Below, piece after piece: positions 16,680 to 24,863 of a stretch of DNA of 41,068 nt. This DNA is from an uncultured bacterium (GTDB lineage: Bacteria; Armatimonadota; Hebobacteria; CAIYQO01): NCBI GenBank assembly GCA_903928345.1, contig CAIYQO010000069.1:1-41068 (forward strand), in the 5' to 3' direction. A program made the position numbers and the translations under genes. Within the stretch, counting starts at the first letter, position 1; every line of letters starts with the position of its first letter. Below the pieces are notes generated by a model. It made no database searches, had not been told where the DNA came from, and saw only the letters and a list, made by a program, of their open reading frames with translations.

Positions 16680-16743
16680 GTTCTGGGAACGCGGCAACAT
16701 TTTCACGGCATGAACCTACCGCTGTATTACGGCGGCTTACGCT

Positions 16744-19700
16744 TCAATCCTCCACGTGCAGCTTCTGCTCGTCGGCGTTGGCCTTCAATTCGGGGGCGTA
16801 GAGGGCGCTCGCCTTGGTGGGGAGGGCGCTGAAGGTGCCGGGGGTTTCGGCGCGGAGGCGGTAGGTGAGGCTGTGGGTGCCGCGGGCGAGGCGGCGGACG
16901 AAGAAGCAGACGCGCTCGTCGTGGTATTCGACGTAGGCGTCCATCTCGTTGCCGTTGTAGCCGCTTTGCACCTCCACCGGCTCGCAGCCCGCCGCCTTCA
17001 TGTCCTCGAAGAGGATGTATTCGTAATCGTTCTTCGAGGCGATGGACAGCTCCACTTCGAGCAGGTCGCCGCTCTTCACGGTGTCCAGGTTCGCCAACGG
17101 CACGCGCGTAAACTTCTCCACCTGCTGACTCACCACCTGGCCGTGGCTGCCCTGCACGTCGGCGGTGGCGTTGGCACGCACCAGCTTGTAGTAGGCGCGC
17201 TCCACCTTGATCTCCAGCCCGGCTTTGGTGATGGGGTCCTCCAGCGTGAAGTTGCTCAGGTACGCGTTGAAGTAGACCGGCCCGCTGCCGCGGCGCGTCA
17301 GCGTGACGGTGTGCGCGCCGGTGGTAACCTGGTCGCCGGTGAGCACCAGCGCGTTGTCGAAGCTGAACAGGTTACCCTTGTCGATCATCACCGTTTTGAC
17401 CGTCTTCCCGTCCAGTTGCAGGTCGAGGGTCATCTTCGGGGTCATCTCGCCACTGGCTTTCAGGAAGTCGGCGAAGGCCTCCACCACGATGGCGGTGTCG
17501 CGCGTGGACTCCCAGTAGGTGGCGTGCTTGCGGTTGTTGAGCAGGTATTTCACCAGTTCGGGCGCACGCTTGCCGTGGGGATCGGTGAGGGTGAGCAGCT
17601 TCAGGTAGTACGCCTGCGCCTCGTATTCGCTGCCGTACCAGCACCACCACCAGTTGTTCTCCGGCAGTTTCAGGTAGGCGGTCTGATCCTCGTCGTCCTC
17701 CACCAGGAACTGGTCGATGAGGCGGATCACCGCGTCGCGCTTCACCGTGTCCCCCACCCGATGCAGCCCGAGGGCGTACATGCAGGCGCCGTAGACGGGC
17801 AGTTTCACGCGGTCGCGGTAGAGGAAGGTGCGCATGGCGGGGTTGTCGAGTCCGGAATCCGCCAGCACCATGTAGATGAAGGCGTCGTCGGCGTCGACCT
17901 CCCACTTGCGACTCGGGTTCTTCACCGGCAGCGACAGCAGGCGCACCTGCTCGCGCTGGTAGCGCCGCAGCCACCCCACCCCGCCTTCGAGTAGCGCGTG
18001 CTCGACGGTCATGCCGTTGTCGCGGGCGACCTGCAGGCCGTGCACCACCAGCGCGGTGGTGTGCGGGTAGCTCTGTTCGCCGTAGCCGCTGAACCACCCC
18101 CAGCCGCCGTCGGCGCATTCCATGCTGCCCAGGCGCTCCACGCCCGCGCGCACCATGGCGCGCATGGTGGCTTCGTCGAAGACGGGGTTATGCCGCTCGA
18201 CGAAGGGGTCGAGCGTGCCCTCGCGGCTCCAATCCGCCGCGCGGGTTTTGTCGTCGCCGATCTCCTGGGCGTTCAGGTTGCTGCGCTTGTCGCGGATGTC
18301 CCGCAGGCTGACGCCCATCTGCTGCAACGTGTGCTGGGTGAGCGCGGCGGGCAGGAAGCGATTGAGCGTCTGCTCGGTACAGCCGTAGGGATAATCGAGC
18401 AGGTACGGCAGCGCGTCCACCATGGCGCCGGCCAGCGTAGGCGAGTAGCGCACCTCCAGCCGACTCTGGGCGGGCAGGCGCGCCGCCGGCACGCGGTAGG
18501 TGATGGCGCCGCGCGTGGCCTCCGGACGGATGACGCCGGAGAAGGACTCCGTCTTCAACATTCCGTGCACGTAGACGGGATAGCTCATCTCCATCGCGTC
18601 GGATTCTTCCGGCGCGAGCGCCTTCATGCGCGCGGTCAGCGTGCCCGGCTGGGTGAGACGCACCGGCCAATCTACGCGCTGCTCGCCGTTGGGCTCCACG
18701 TCCACGAATTGCGCGGCGGGTGCCGTGCCGTCGAGTTCGGCGCACTTGCCGTCCAGCTCCAGCGCCATCTGCACGTGCTGTTTCGTGGGCAGGTAGTTGT
18801 GCACGATGCCGGAGAAGACGGCGTGGTCGTGCTGCACGAAGAAGCGCGGGGCTTCCATGCGCAGCAGCAGGTTTTTGGTGGTGATGACCTCGGCGCTGCC
18901 CTCCCCCACCCGCGCGCCCAGGCCCATCGCCCACACGCGCGCCTTCCAGGTGGTCAGGTTGTCGGGCATCGTCACCGTCACTGTCGCCTCGCCTTGCGCG
19001 TCCGTGGTCAGCGCCCCCGTCCAGTAGGCGGTATCGGCGAAGTTGCGCCGTATCACCGGCGCCGCGGGGGGCGTGCCGCCCACGAATGGTACCCGAGCTA
19101 ACGACGGTGCATACACCTCATCTGCCGCCGTGACAACGCTATACGCCGTCAGAGCCTCTACTCTCGGCGCTACAGCAGCATGGGCTGAAAATGTAACGGA
19201 CGCACATGAGTCACAACACAGTAATGTGCCTTCGTACCCCACCCTATATCCGCCGACTAATCCCCAGCGCAAGGGATAGTTATCGCCCAGGTCGCGCATC
19301 CATTCTTCGCTGCCGGCAACCTGATTGTATTCCGCCACTTGCAGGTTGTCCTCGCTGTTCGGGTGGTGCTCGCGGCGCCATTGCCAGAAGTAGGCGCGGA
19401 TATCCGGCACGTTGGAGCCGCCGGAGATGTATTCGAGGGATTTGTCGTACAGGCTGACCACCGTGGAGCCGCGGTAGGGGTTGCCGTTGAAGTCGGTGAC
19501 CTTCACGGTGAGGACGGCCTTTTCGCCGGGCTTCACCTTGGCGGCGGCGGCGTGCACGTCCACGTTAAGGATGCGCTGTTCGGGCGGCACGGCGATCTCG
19601 CGCACCTCGGTGTGCACCTTGCCGTCGCTCACCGTCACCGCTTCGATGAAGAAGTTGGGCATATCCTTCTTCGCCACTTCAATGGCTTCCAGCGTGGAGC

Positions 19701-22700
19701 GCCCGGTGAGGTGCAGCACGCGCGGGGGCAGGTAGATGCCGTTGGAAGGGCGCGCGAAGAGGAGCACGGTGGAGGCGCGGCGGTTGGTGCCGACGAGCAG
19801 CTTGACCGATTCGCCGGGTTGGTAGGTCTTTTTATCCGGCAGCAATTCCAGCGCGTTGAAGCGGTATTGCGTGCCGGTGGTGCCGTCGCCCATCACGCTG
19901 AAGAGGTAGCCGCCTTCGCCGGTGTGCCCGTCGGCGTCCGTCAGCGAATAGCTCACCCGGTATTGCCCGGCTTCGTCGGCCACCAGCGGTTGGCGCGCCT
20001 GCCCCTGGGCGTCGGTAGTCAGCGGCCAGGTTTGCACCTCCGTCTCCACCGGCGTCCCCTCGTTTTCGGGGTAGGAGATCTTGTACAGCCGCACCGTGCC
20101 AGCGCCCGGGACGGGATGGTTGTCCAGCGTGGACGCGGAGAACTGCGCCTGCACGGTGTCGCCGACGCGGTAGTAGCCGCGGTCGACCCAGGCGGAGACC
20201 TGGAACGGTTTGCGCGCCACGAGCACCGCGCCATCGCCGGTGATGGTGCGGCGCGATTTGTCGGTCACCTCGACGGAGATGGCGTAGCGGTGGTCAGTGT
20301 CGCCGTAGAGCGCCTTGGCGACGGCGGTGTCGATCTCCACCTTCGCCGTGCCGTCGGTGTCCAGCGTGGTTTCCGCCTGCGCCACCAACTCGGGGGCGGC
20401 GGAGCCTCCGCGCTCCCACAGCGGCTGCGGGCGGACGCGGCCCCAACTGTGCCAGCCGGGATACCAGTCGTAATCGCCGCAGAACCACCAGTAGCCGGGG
20501 CCGTAGAACCAGTTCCAGGGGTCGGCGGGGTACCAATCGGCGTGGTAGTCCGTCCGTTCGATCTTGTACTTCACCTTCGCATGGGTGACCGGCGCGCCGA
20601 AGTAGTACTTCGCCTTGATGACGGCGGTGATCTTCTCGCCGAGGGCGACCGGTTTGGTCGGCGCCTCGATGGTGACCTCGAATTCCGGCTTTTTATACTC
20701 CTCTACGCGGAAGTAGCCGGCGTTACTGCCGTCCAGCGCGATGTAATACTCGCCCAACGCGGCGTCTACCGGCAGCGTCACTTCGGCCGTGGCGCCGCCG
20801 TAGGTATCCAGCGTCACTTCCTTCGACAGCAGCTTCTCATTCCGGGGGGAATACACCTCCAACATTTCCGCCTGGCCAGCATAGGGATTGTCGCCCTCCT
20901 GGTCATATTTCGTGGTGCTCATCCAGGCTTTCAGCTTTACCGTCTGCCCGGGGCGATAGACGGGGCGGTCGGTGATGCCGTAACGCTTCAGCGTTTCATA
21001 GGCGTCATCGTACCGATAGGCATTCTCGTACCAGTAGTTCGGAAAGCCCAGGAAGGCCAGGCGGTCTTTATCGGTGGCGGTGATAACCCAGCGGAAGTCG
21101 TTGCCATCCATCTCGTTACCCGGCACCACCAGCAGGCCGTCGGCATCGGTCGTTTTGGTGAAGGCTTTCGTGTGCACCACGTTGTGCCCGCTGTGCTTGC
21201 CCGGGTCGTCGACGTACTGGTTGTAAAAGCCGAAGAAGTCCATCGTCGCGTTGGGCACCGGGGTGCCGGTGGCGGCGTCGGCGACGAAATAGATAGTGCC
21301 TTTATCGCCCGGTTTCTTCACGATGGCCAGGTCGGCGAGCCAGATGACGATGTGGCAGGTGTTGCCGTCGGCCATCTTTGCGTCGAGCAGATAGGCGCCG
21401 CCGCTCTTCAACGGGGTGGCGATGGTGGTGCGCGTGTTGAAGTGGTACGGTTTGGGGGTCAGCGCCTGCTCCCAGGTGGCGACGGGCTTGCCCACGTACC
21501 CCTTTTCGTTGCCGCGCACCAGCCGTTGCCCGATATCCGACAGGTCGATTTTGCTCCCGTCCAGCTCTTTGGGGTGGGAGTTGACGTACGCTTTCATATC
21601 CGCCAACAGCTTTTGCACGTCGATGGGCGAGGCGGTGAAGGTGACGCGATGGCCGTTGCGGTAGGTGTATTCCACCGTCGCGCCTTTGCCCGCCGACTGG
21701 GTGGGCGCGGACTCGAAGCGGCCCCAGTTGCCGAGGATCATCTCCGCCCGCTCTTTGCTGCTGGTTTGCTTCCACAGCTCCGCGGCGCGGTCATATTGCT
21801 GCCGGTTTTCGCACACTTCCGCCAGCGCCTGCAGCGCCTGGTCGCGCAGCGGCGATTTCTCCGTCGCGGCGGCCTGGAAATGCTTAATGAAGTTGGCGTC
21901 GTCGGGCAGGATGAAGCGCTTCACGCCCGTCGCCAGCCGCGCCACCGTCTCGGTGTCCGGCAACGTGCGCAGCGAGAAGGGGCCGTCGTTCGGCTCGTCG
22001 GCCTGCAGCAGGCGCGGAGCGAAGTCGCGCAGCGTGGTTTCCCCGTACAGGTCGTAGCACATCGCCCCGAGGGTATAGTCGGCGCGCGCGGCGAAGTCCG
22101 GCGAGGCGGCGGCCATGCGGGCCAGCACCCAGCGCCAGCGTTCCCCGTCGTTGCGCGCGGCGTCCCAGCTTGCGGGCAGGGTGAAATAGACGGGGTTGCC
22201 GGCGTCGTCTACCGGGGTGCCGCGCGTGGAATAGTCGTTCTGGTAGCCCTCCACCACGTCGGGCAGCTTTGTTAAATCCGTTTTGCCCTGCAGGCGCCAG
22301 GCGGCATTCCCGGCACGCGCGTCGATGAGCGCCTGCGCCATCGTCTCGTCCAGCTCCGCAAGCTCCTCCAGTTTGGCGTGCCCGGCGGCCAGGGTGTGCG
22401 CCTGCAGCAGCAACTGCAACGCGCGCACGCGGTCGCGATCCTGGGCGTCGACCATGTTGCCACCGCCCCGATGCTCCCCGCGCTTGAAGACGCCGGAGAT
22501 GAGGTAGCCGTAGTGCGGACTGTCGAGCAACGACTGCCCCGCCGTGGCCAGCAGGCGCCAGTTGCCGGCATGGGCGGCGATCACCTTTTCGCGGAAGACG
22601 TCGAGTTCGTCCTCGCGATTCAGCCGCTGCAGGCAGTTTAAGGCGTTGACCAGGTCCGCGTTCACCTTCTCGGGGTCATCCTTGGGGTCGAGCGCCAGGC

Positions 22701-22854
22701 GCTGGAAGATCGCCAGCGCATCGCGGGAGAAGCCTGAGCCCATCTGCTTGACCGCCTCTTCGCGCGTCGCGGTGCGCGCCAGCGCAAGGTGACAGGTGAA
22801 AAGACCGGCAAGGGTGAGGAGGAGAACGAGGCAGACCACAGCGACACGTTGCAT
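16744..22854 (-). CDS. Bacterial alpha-2-macroglobulin family protease trap
   Basis: About 2036 residues. An N-terminal signal peptide ends near LALA-R. A helical, TPR-like region (about 30-400) precedes the macroglobulin domains. MG2 is marked by DRPVYRPGQTVKLKAW. The A2M domain begins near SYWTGALTT-type strands (FADTAYWTGALTTDAQGEA). The thioester motif is intact: YPYGCTEQTLNRF with Cys1492 and Gln1495. A terpenoid-cyclase-like thioester domain and receptor-binding-like sandwiches follow. Such proteins trap and covalently bind attacking proteases in the periplasm or at the surface. The predicted bait segment (about 1189-1256) is lower in GC than its surroundings. Residues about 769-815 form an insertion very rich in Trp and Tyr. 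No canonical lipobox and no neighbouring pbpC. ATG 22854 is chosen because AAAGGA lies 6 nt upstream; ATG 22860 abuts it. Confidence 0.93.
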   Translation of the reverse strand: MQRVAVVCLVLLLTLAGLFTCHLALARTATREEAVKQMGSGFSRDALAIFQRLALDPKDDPEKVNADLVNALNCLQRLNREDELDVFREKVIAAHAGNWRLLATAGQSLLDSPHYGYLISGVFKRGEHRGGGNMVDAQDRDRVRALQLLLQAHTLAAGHAKLEELAELDETMAQALIDARAGNAAWRLQGKTDLTKLPDVVEGYQNDYSTRGTPVDDAGNPVYFTLPASWDAARNDGERWRWVLARMAAASPDFAARADYTLGAMCYDLYGETTLRDFAPRLLQADEPNDGPFSLRTLPDTETVARLATGVKRFILPDDANFIKHFQAAATEKSPLRDQALQALAEVCENRQQYDRAAELWKQTSSKERAEMILGNWGRFESAPTQSAGKGATVEYTYRNGHRVTFTASPIDVQKLLADMKAYVNSHPKELDGSKIDLSDIGQRLVRGNEKGYVGKPVATWEQALTPKPYHFNTRTTIATPLKSGGAYLLDAKMADGNTCHIVIWLADLAIVKKPGDKGTIYFVADAATGTPVPNATMDFFGFYNQYVDDPGKHSGHNVVHTKAFTKTTDADGLLVVPGNEMDGNDFRWVITATDKDRLAFLGFPNYWYENAYRYDDAYETLKRYGITDRPVYRPGQTVKLKAWMSTTKYDQEGDNPYAGQAEMLEVYSPRNEKLLSKEVTLDTYGGATAEVTLPVDAALGEYYIALDGSNAGYFRVEEYKKPEFEVTIEAPTKPVALGEKITAVIKAKYYFGAPVTHAKVKYKIERTDYHADWYPADPWNWFYGPGYWWFCGDYDWYPGWHSWGRVRPQPLWERGGSAAPELVAQAETTLDTDGTAKVEIDTAVAKALYGDTDHRYAISVEVTDKSRRTITGDGAVLVARKPFQVSAWVDRGYYRVGDTVQAQFSASTLDNHPVPGAGTVRLYKISYPENEGTPVETEVQTWPLTTDAQGQARQPLVADEAGQYRVSYSLTDADGHTGEGGYLFSVMGDGTTGTQYRFNALELLPDKKTYQPGESVKLLVGTNRRASTVLLFARPSNGIYLPPRVLHLTGRSTLEAIEVAKKDMPNFFIEAVTVSDGKVHTEVREIAVPPEQRILNVDVHAAAAKVKPGEKAVLTVKVTDFNGNPYRGSTVVSLYDKSLEYISGGSNVPDIRAYFWQWRREHHPNSEDNLQVAEYNQVAGSEEWMRDLGDNYPLRWGLVGGYRVGYEGTLLCCDSCASVTFSAHAAVAPRVEALTAYSVVTAADEVYAPSLARVPFVGGTPPAAPVIRRNFADTAYWTGALTTDAQGEATVTVTMPDNLTTWKARVWAMGLGARVGEGSAEVITTKNLLLRMEAPRFFVQHDHAVFSGIVHNYLPTKQHVQMALELDGKCAELDGTAPAAQFVDVEPNGEQRVDWPVRLTQPGTLTARMKALAPEESDAMEMSYPVYVHGMLKTESFSGVIRPEATRGAITYRVPAARLPAQSRLEVRYSPTLAGAMVDALPYLLDYPYGCTEQTLNRFLPAALTQHTLQQMGVSLRDIRDKRSNLNAQEIGDDKTRAADWSREGTLDPFVERHNPVFDEATMRAMVRAGVERLGSMECADGGWGWFSGYGEQSYPHTTALVVHGLQVARDNGMTVEHALLEGGVGWLRRYQREQVRLLSLPVKNPSRKWEVDADDAFIYMVLADSGLDNPAMRTFLYRDRVKLPVYGACMYALGLHRVGDTVKRDAVIRLIDQFLVEDDEDQTAYLKLPENNWWWCWYGSEYEAQAYYLKLLTLTDPHGKRAPELVKYLLNNRKHATYWESTRDTAIVVEAFADFLKASGEMTPKMTLDLQLDGKTVKTVMIDKGNLFSFDNALVLTGDQVTTGAHTVTLTRRGSGPVYFNAYLSNFTLEDPITKAGLEIKVERAYYKLVRANATADVQGSHGQVVSQQVEKFTRVPLANLDTVKSGDLLEVELSIASKNDYEYILFEDMKAAGCEPVEVQSGYNGNEMDAYVEYHDERVCFFVRRLARGTHSLTYRLRAETPGTFSALPTKASALYAPELKANADEQKLHVED

Positions 22855-23028
22855 ACGCATTCCTTTCCCTGGACAGCGAACGGGGGATATCGCACAAACT
22901 TATGCTGTTAGACAAAGCAGGTGGTGGATTTGTTCCCGCTGCTGTCCAAAACGGCACGCAAATAACATTCAAGGGGCGCCTGGGGGTTCATTGGCGGGTT
23001 ACCGTGCTCCTACCAGCGCAGACCCCAC

Positions 23029-23117
23029 CCATAGGTGTTAGCTGATACTACCTGTTCGCCTGTTTTTCGACCTGACGATAAATCGTCAGGCTACCGGCTG
23101 CGCCCCTTAAAAGGGGC
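23029..23117 (+). repeat. Dispersed palindromic repeat, copy A
   Basis: Starts CCATAGGTGTTAGC and contains CTGTTCGCCTG, the hairpin CCTGACGATAAATCGTCAGG (23071-23090), CTACCGGCTGC and the hairpin GCCCC-TTAAAA-GGGGC (23102-23117). The same order of parts is found at 40966-41055. Both hairpin stems carry paired (compensated) changes relative to copies B and C. Confidence 0.8.
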
Positions 23118-23239
23118 TTGTCAAGCATGCGTACACCGGGTTTTGTAATCATGAGCCTGATAGATTTGCGAGAGGAACGGTCTTTTCGAATTCAGAAAAG
23201 CCCACTAAACGTGAACGCAACCTTGCGGAGACGACCAAA

Positions 23240-23286
23240 GCCCCATTCATGGGGCGCAGCCAGTAGCCCGACGATTTATCGTCGGG
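23240..23286 (-). repeat. Dispersed palindromic repeat, copy B (inverted, shorter)
   Basis: Contains GCCCC-ATTCAT-GGGGC (23240-23255), GCAGCCAGTAG and the CCCGACGA/TCGTCGGG hairpin (23267-23286). It is the reverse complement of the 3' half of copies A and C; the CCATAGG...TTAGC half is missing. It faces copy A across about 120 bp. Confidence 0.75.
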
Positions 23287-23333
23287 TCGGAGAGCAAAAC
23301 AGCCGTGATAGTAAGTTAATGCTATGCCCCCAG

Positions 23334-23396
23334 CCCCTCCCCCGGGCGCCTTCCCGATTGTATCGGGACAAGCTCCCGGCTCGGTTGGGAGAGGGG
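23334..23396. repeat. Large imperfect palindrome
   Basis: Outer arms CCCCTCCCCC (from 23334) and GGGAGAGGGG (23387-23396) pair with one mismatch. The centre is TCCCGAT-TGT-ATCGGGA (23352-23368). The nested stems suggest another family of mobile intergenic palindrome, different from copies A to C. Confidence 0.6.
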
Positions 23397-23418
23397 AGCA
23401 CCGGAGTGGAACACGAGA

Positions 23419-24814
23419 GAGGTGATTGCAGATTAGCGGGGGAAGTCACTTTTTTTCGTGCCCCCTGAGGAGTTTCGGTCTCTCCGTCGAAGAGAGTTGT
23501 TACCACACAATTCTTTCCCAAGGAGAGACCGATGAGTGCACTCACCGAGAGAGTAGCAGCTTTCTGGGATCGTGCCCACACCTCGTTGTTTCCGGCGCTC
23601 GAAGCTGCCGGCGTCGCGATGACGGCCACGCTTTATTAACTGGTCGCCATCCTGGAAGTGCTGCAGATTGAGCGCTTTGTCGCCGCGCCGTCACCGTACG
23701 TGCGGGGGGTGAAGCCGAAAGATCGGCGGTGCCTGGCCCGGGCCTTCATCGCGATGGCCTTTTACGGGGGCACGGATCGCGCGGCGTTTCGCGAGCGCGT
23801 GTTGGGCGACGCCGCGTTGCGGAAGGTCTGCGGGTGGACGTCGCGCAGGCAGGTGCCCAGCCTGTCCACGTTCAGCCGGGCGTTTCGCGCCTTCGCCGAG
23901 ACCGGGTTGGCGGATGCGGTGCATGCCGTGCTGGTGCCGCACTGGCGGGGGGCCGACATGGTGTGGCATGCCGCGACCGATAGCACGGCGATTCCGGCCC
24001 GCGAAACGCCGGTGACGCGGGCCAAGCCGGCGGTCGATGATGCCAAACCGACGAAGCCCCGCCGCAAGCCGGGGCGGCCCAAGAAGGGCGAGACGCCCCC
24101 GTCCAAGGACCCGACGCGGCTAGAGCGGCAGGGCGCGCTGGAACCGGAGATCGCGCTGCTGGAATTGCGCACGGCCTGCGACGTGGGCGGCAAACGGGAC
24201 AGCAAGGGGAACACGAGCTATTGGGTGGGCTACAAGTTCCACGTGAGCGTGGACGAGTGGGGCCTGCCGCTGGCCGCAGTGACCACCGCCGCGTCGGTGC
24301 ATGATAGCCAGGTCGCCATCCCGCTCTTCAAGCTGACGCAGCGGCGGGTGACGGTGCGCTACGATTTGCTGGATACAGCGTACGACGCCGCGCCGATTCA
24401 CGCCCTGTCGGCAGCGCTGGGGCATCAGCCGATTATTGACCGGATGAAACGGCGCGGGCAGCCGCCCCCGCCGCCGATGGAGCCGGACCGCGCCGAACGC
24501 TTCAACGCGCGTTGAAAAGATGAATGCGGCGGCTTGGTGGCGCGGGTGCGCGGGCATCGGAAGGTGCATGCCTACCTGATGTTCGGGCTGCTGGTCATCT
24601 TTGCCGACCAACTGTTGCGCATCGGACAGTAAGGTCCGTGCGCGCAGGAGCGGCCACGGCCTTGCCGCAGGGCGGGCAGGCCTGCCCTCGCCTGGCAGAG
24701 CGTGACATCCCCGGCGTAGGCCTGAAAATACGGTCATGCCGCCCGTTTGCCCGCATGAAGGCAGAGAAACGGACGGCACGGGGGAAGGATGCAGAGGTAA
24801 TTTGCAATCATCTC
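23419..24814 (+). mobile_element. Degraded insertion sequence with candidate terminal inverted repeats
   Basis: A dead DDE transposase gene (23532-24632) lies between imperfect inverted repeats: 23419-23435 (GAGGTGATTGCAGATTA-like) and the reverse complement of 24798-24814 (GAGATGATTGCAAATTA). They match at 15 of 17 positions. No target-site duplication was seen outside them. The repeats are 97 bp and 166 bp from the gene, so the ends are a proposal; the element body is certain. Confidence 0.5.
23532..24632 (+). pseudogene. Transposase pseudogene, IS5/IS1182-like DDE type
   Basis: One frame runs 367 codons from ATG 23532 (AAGGAGAG upstream) to TAA 24632, but is broken by TAA at 23637-23639 and TGA at 24513-24515. 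Recognisable parts: a helix-turn-helix-like N-terminal domain (PSLSTFSRAFRAF), the first catalytic Asp in WHAATDSTAI, a Lys/Arg/Pro-rich spacer (PRRKPGRPKKGE), a second Asp in YDLLDTAYDA, and the C-terminal VRGHRKVHAYLMFGLLVIFADQLLR. At the second stop about ten residues of the usual ERFNAR-SxVERxNSRLKDE segment are gone, including the expected catalytic Glu. The element is therefore inactive by itself. The two lesions suggest long-standing decay. Confidence 0.85.
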
Positions 24815-24863
24815 GAGACACTCTTATATTTACGGACAGCAGTGACTTGTTCCCGCGGATATC

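Larger units (their letters stand above)
22855..23418. other. Gene-free region rich in palindromic repeats
   Basis: No credible gene. The first 120 bp should hold the macroglobulin promoter (minus strand), but no clear -35/-10 pair was found. The rest holds two oppositely oriented copies of a dispersed palindromic repeat (23029-23117 and 23240-23286) and a larger palindromic structure (23334-23396) before the IS remnant. Confidence 0.6.

Noticed and set aside
19339-22275. A very long open frame (978 codons) on the plus strand opposite the macroglobulin gene
   Set aside because: It is antisense to an unmistakable conserved gene, is rich in Val/Gly/Arg/His as expected for shadow frames in GC-rich DNA, and shows no domain.
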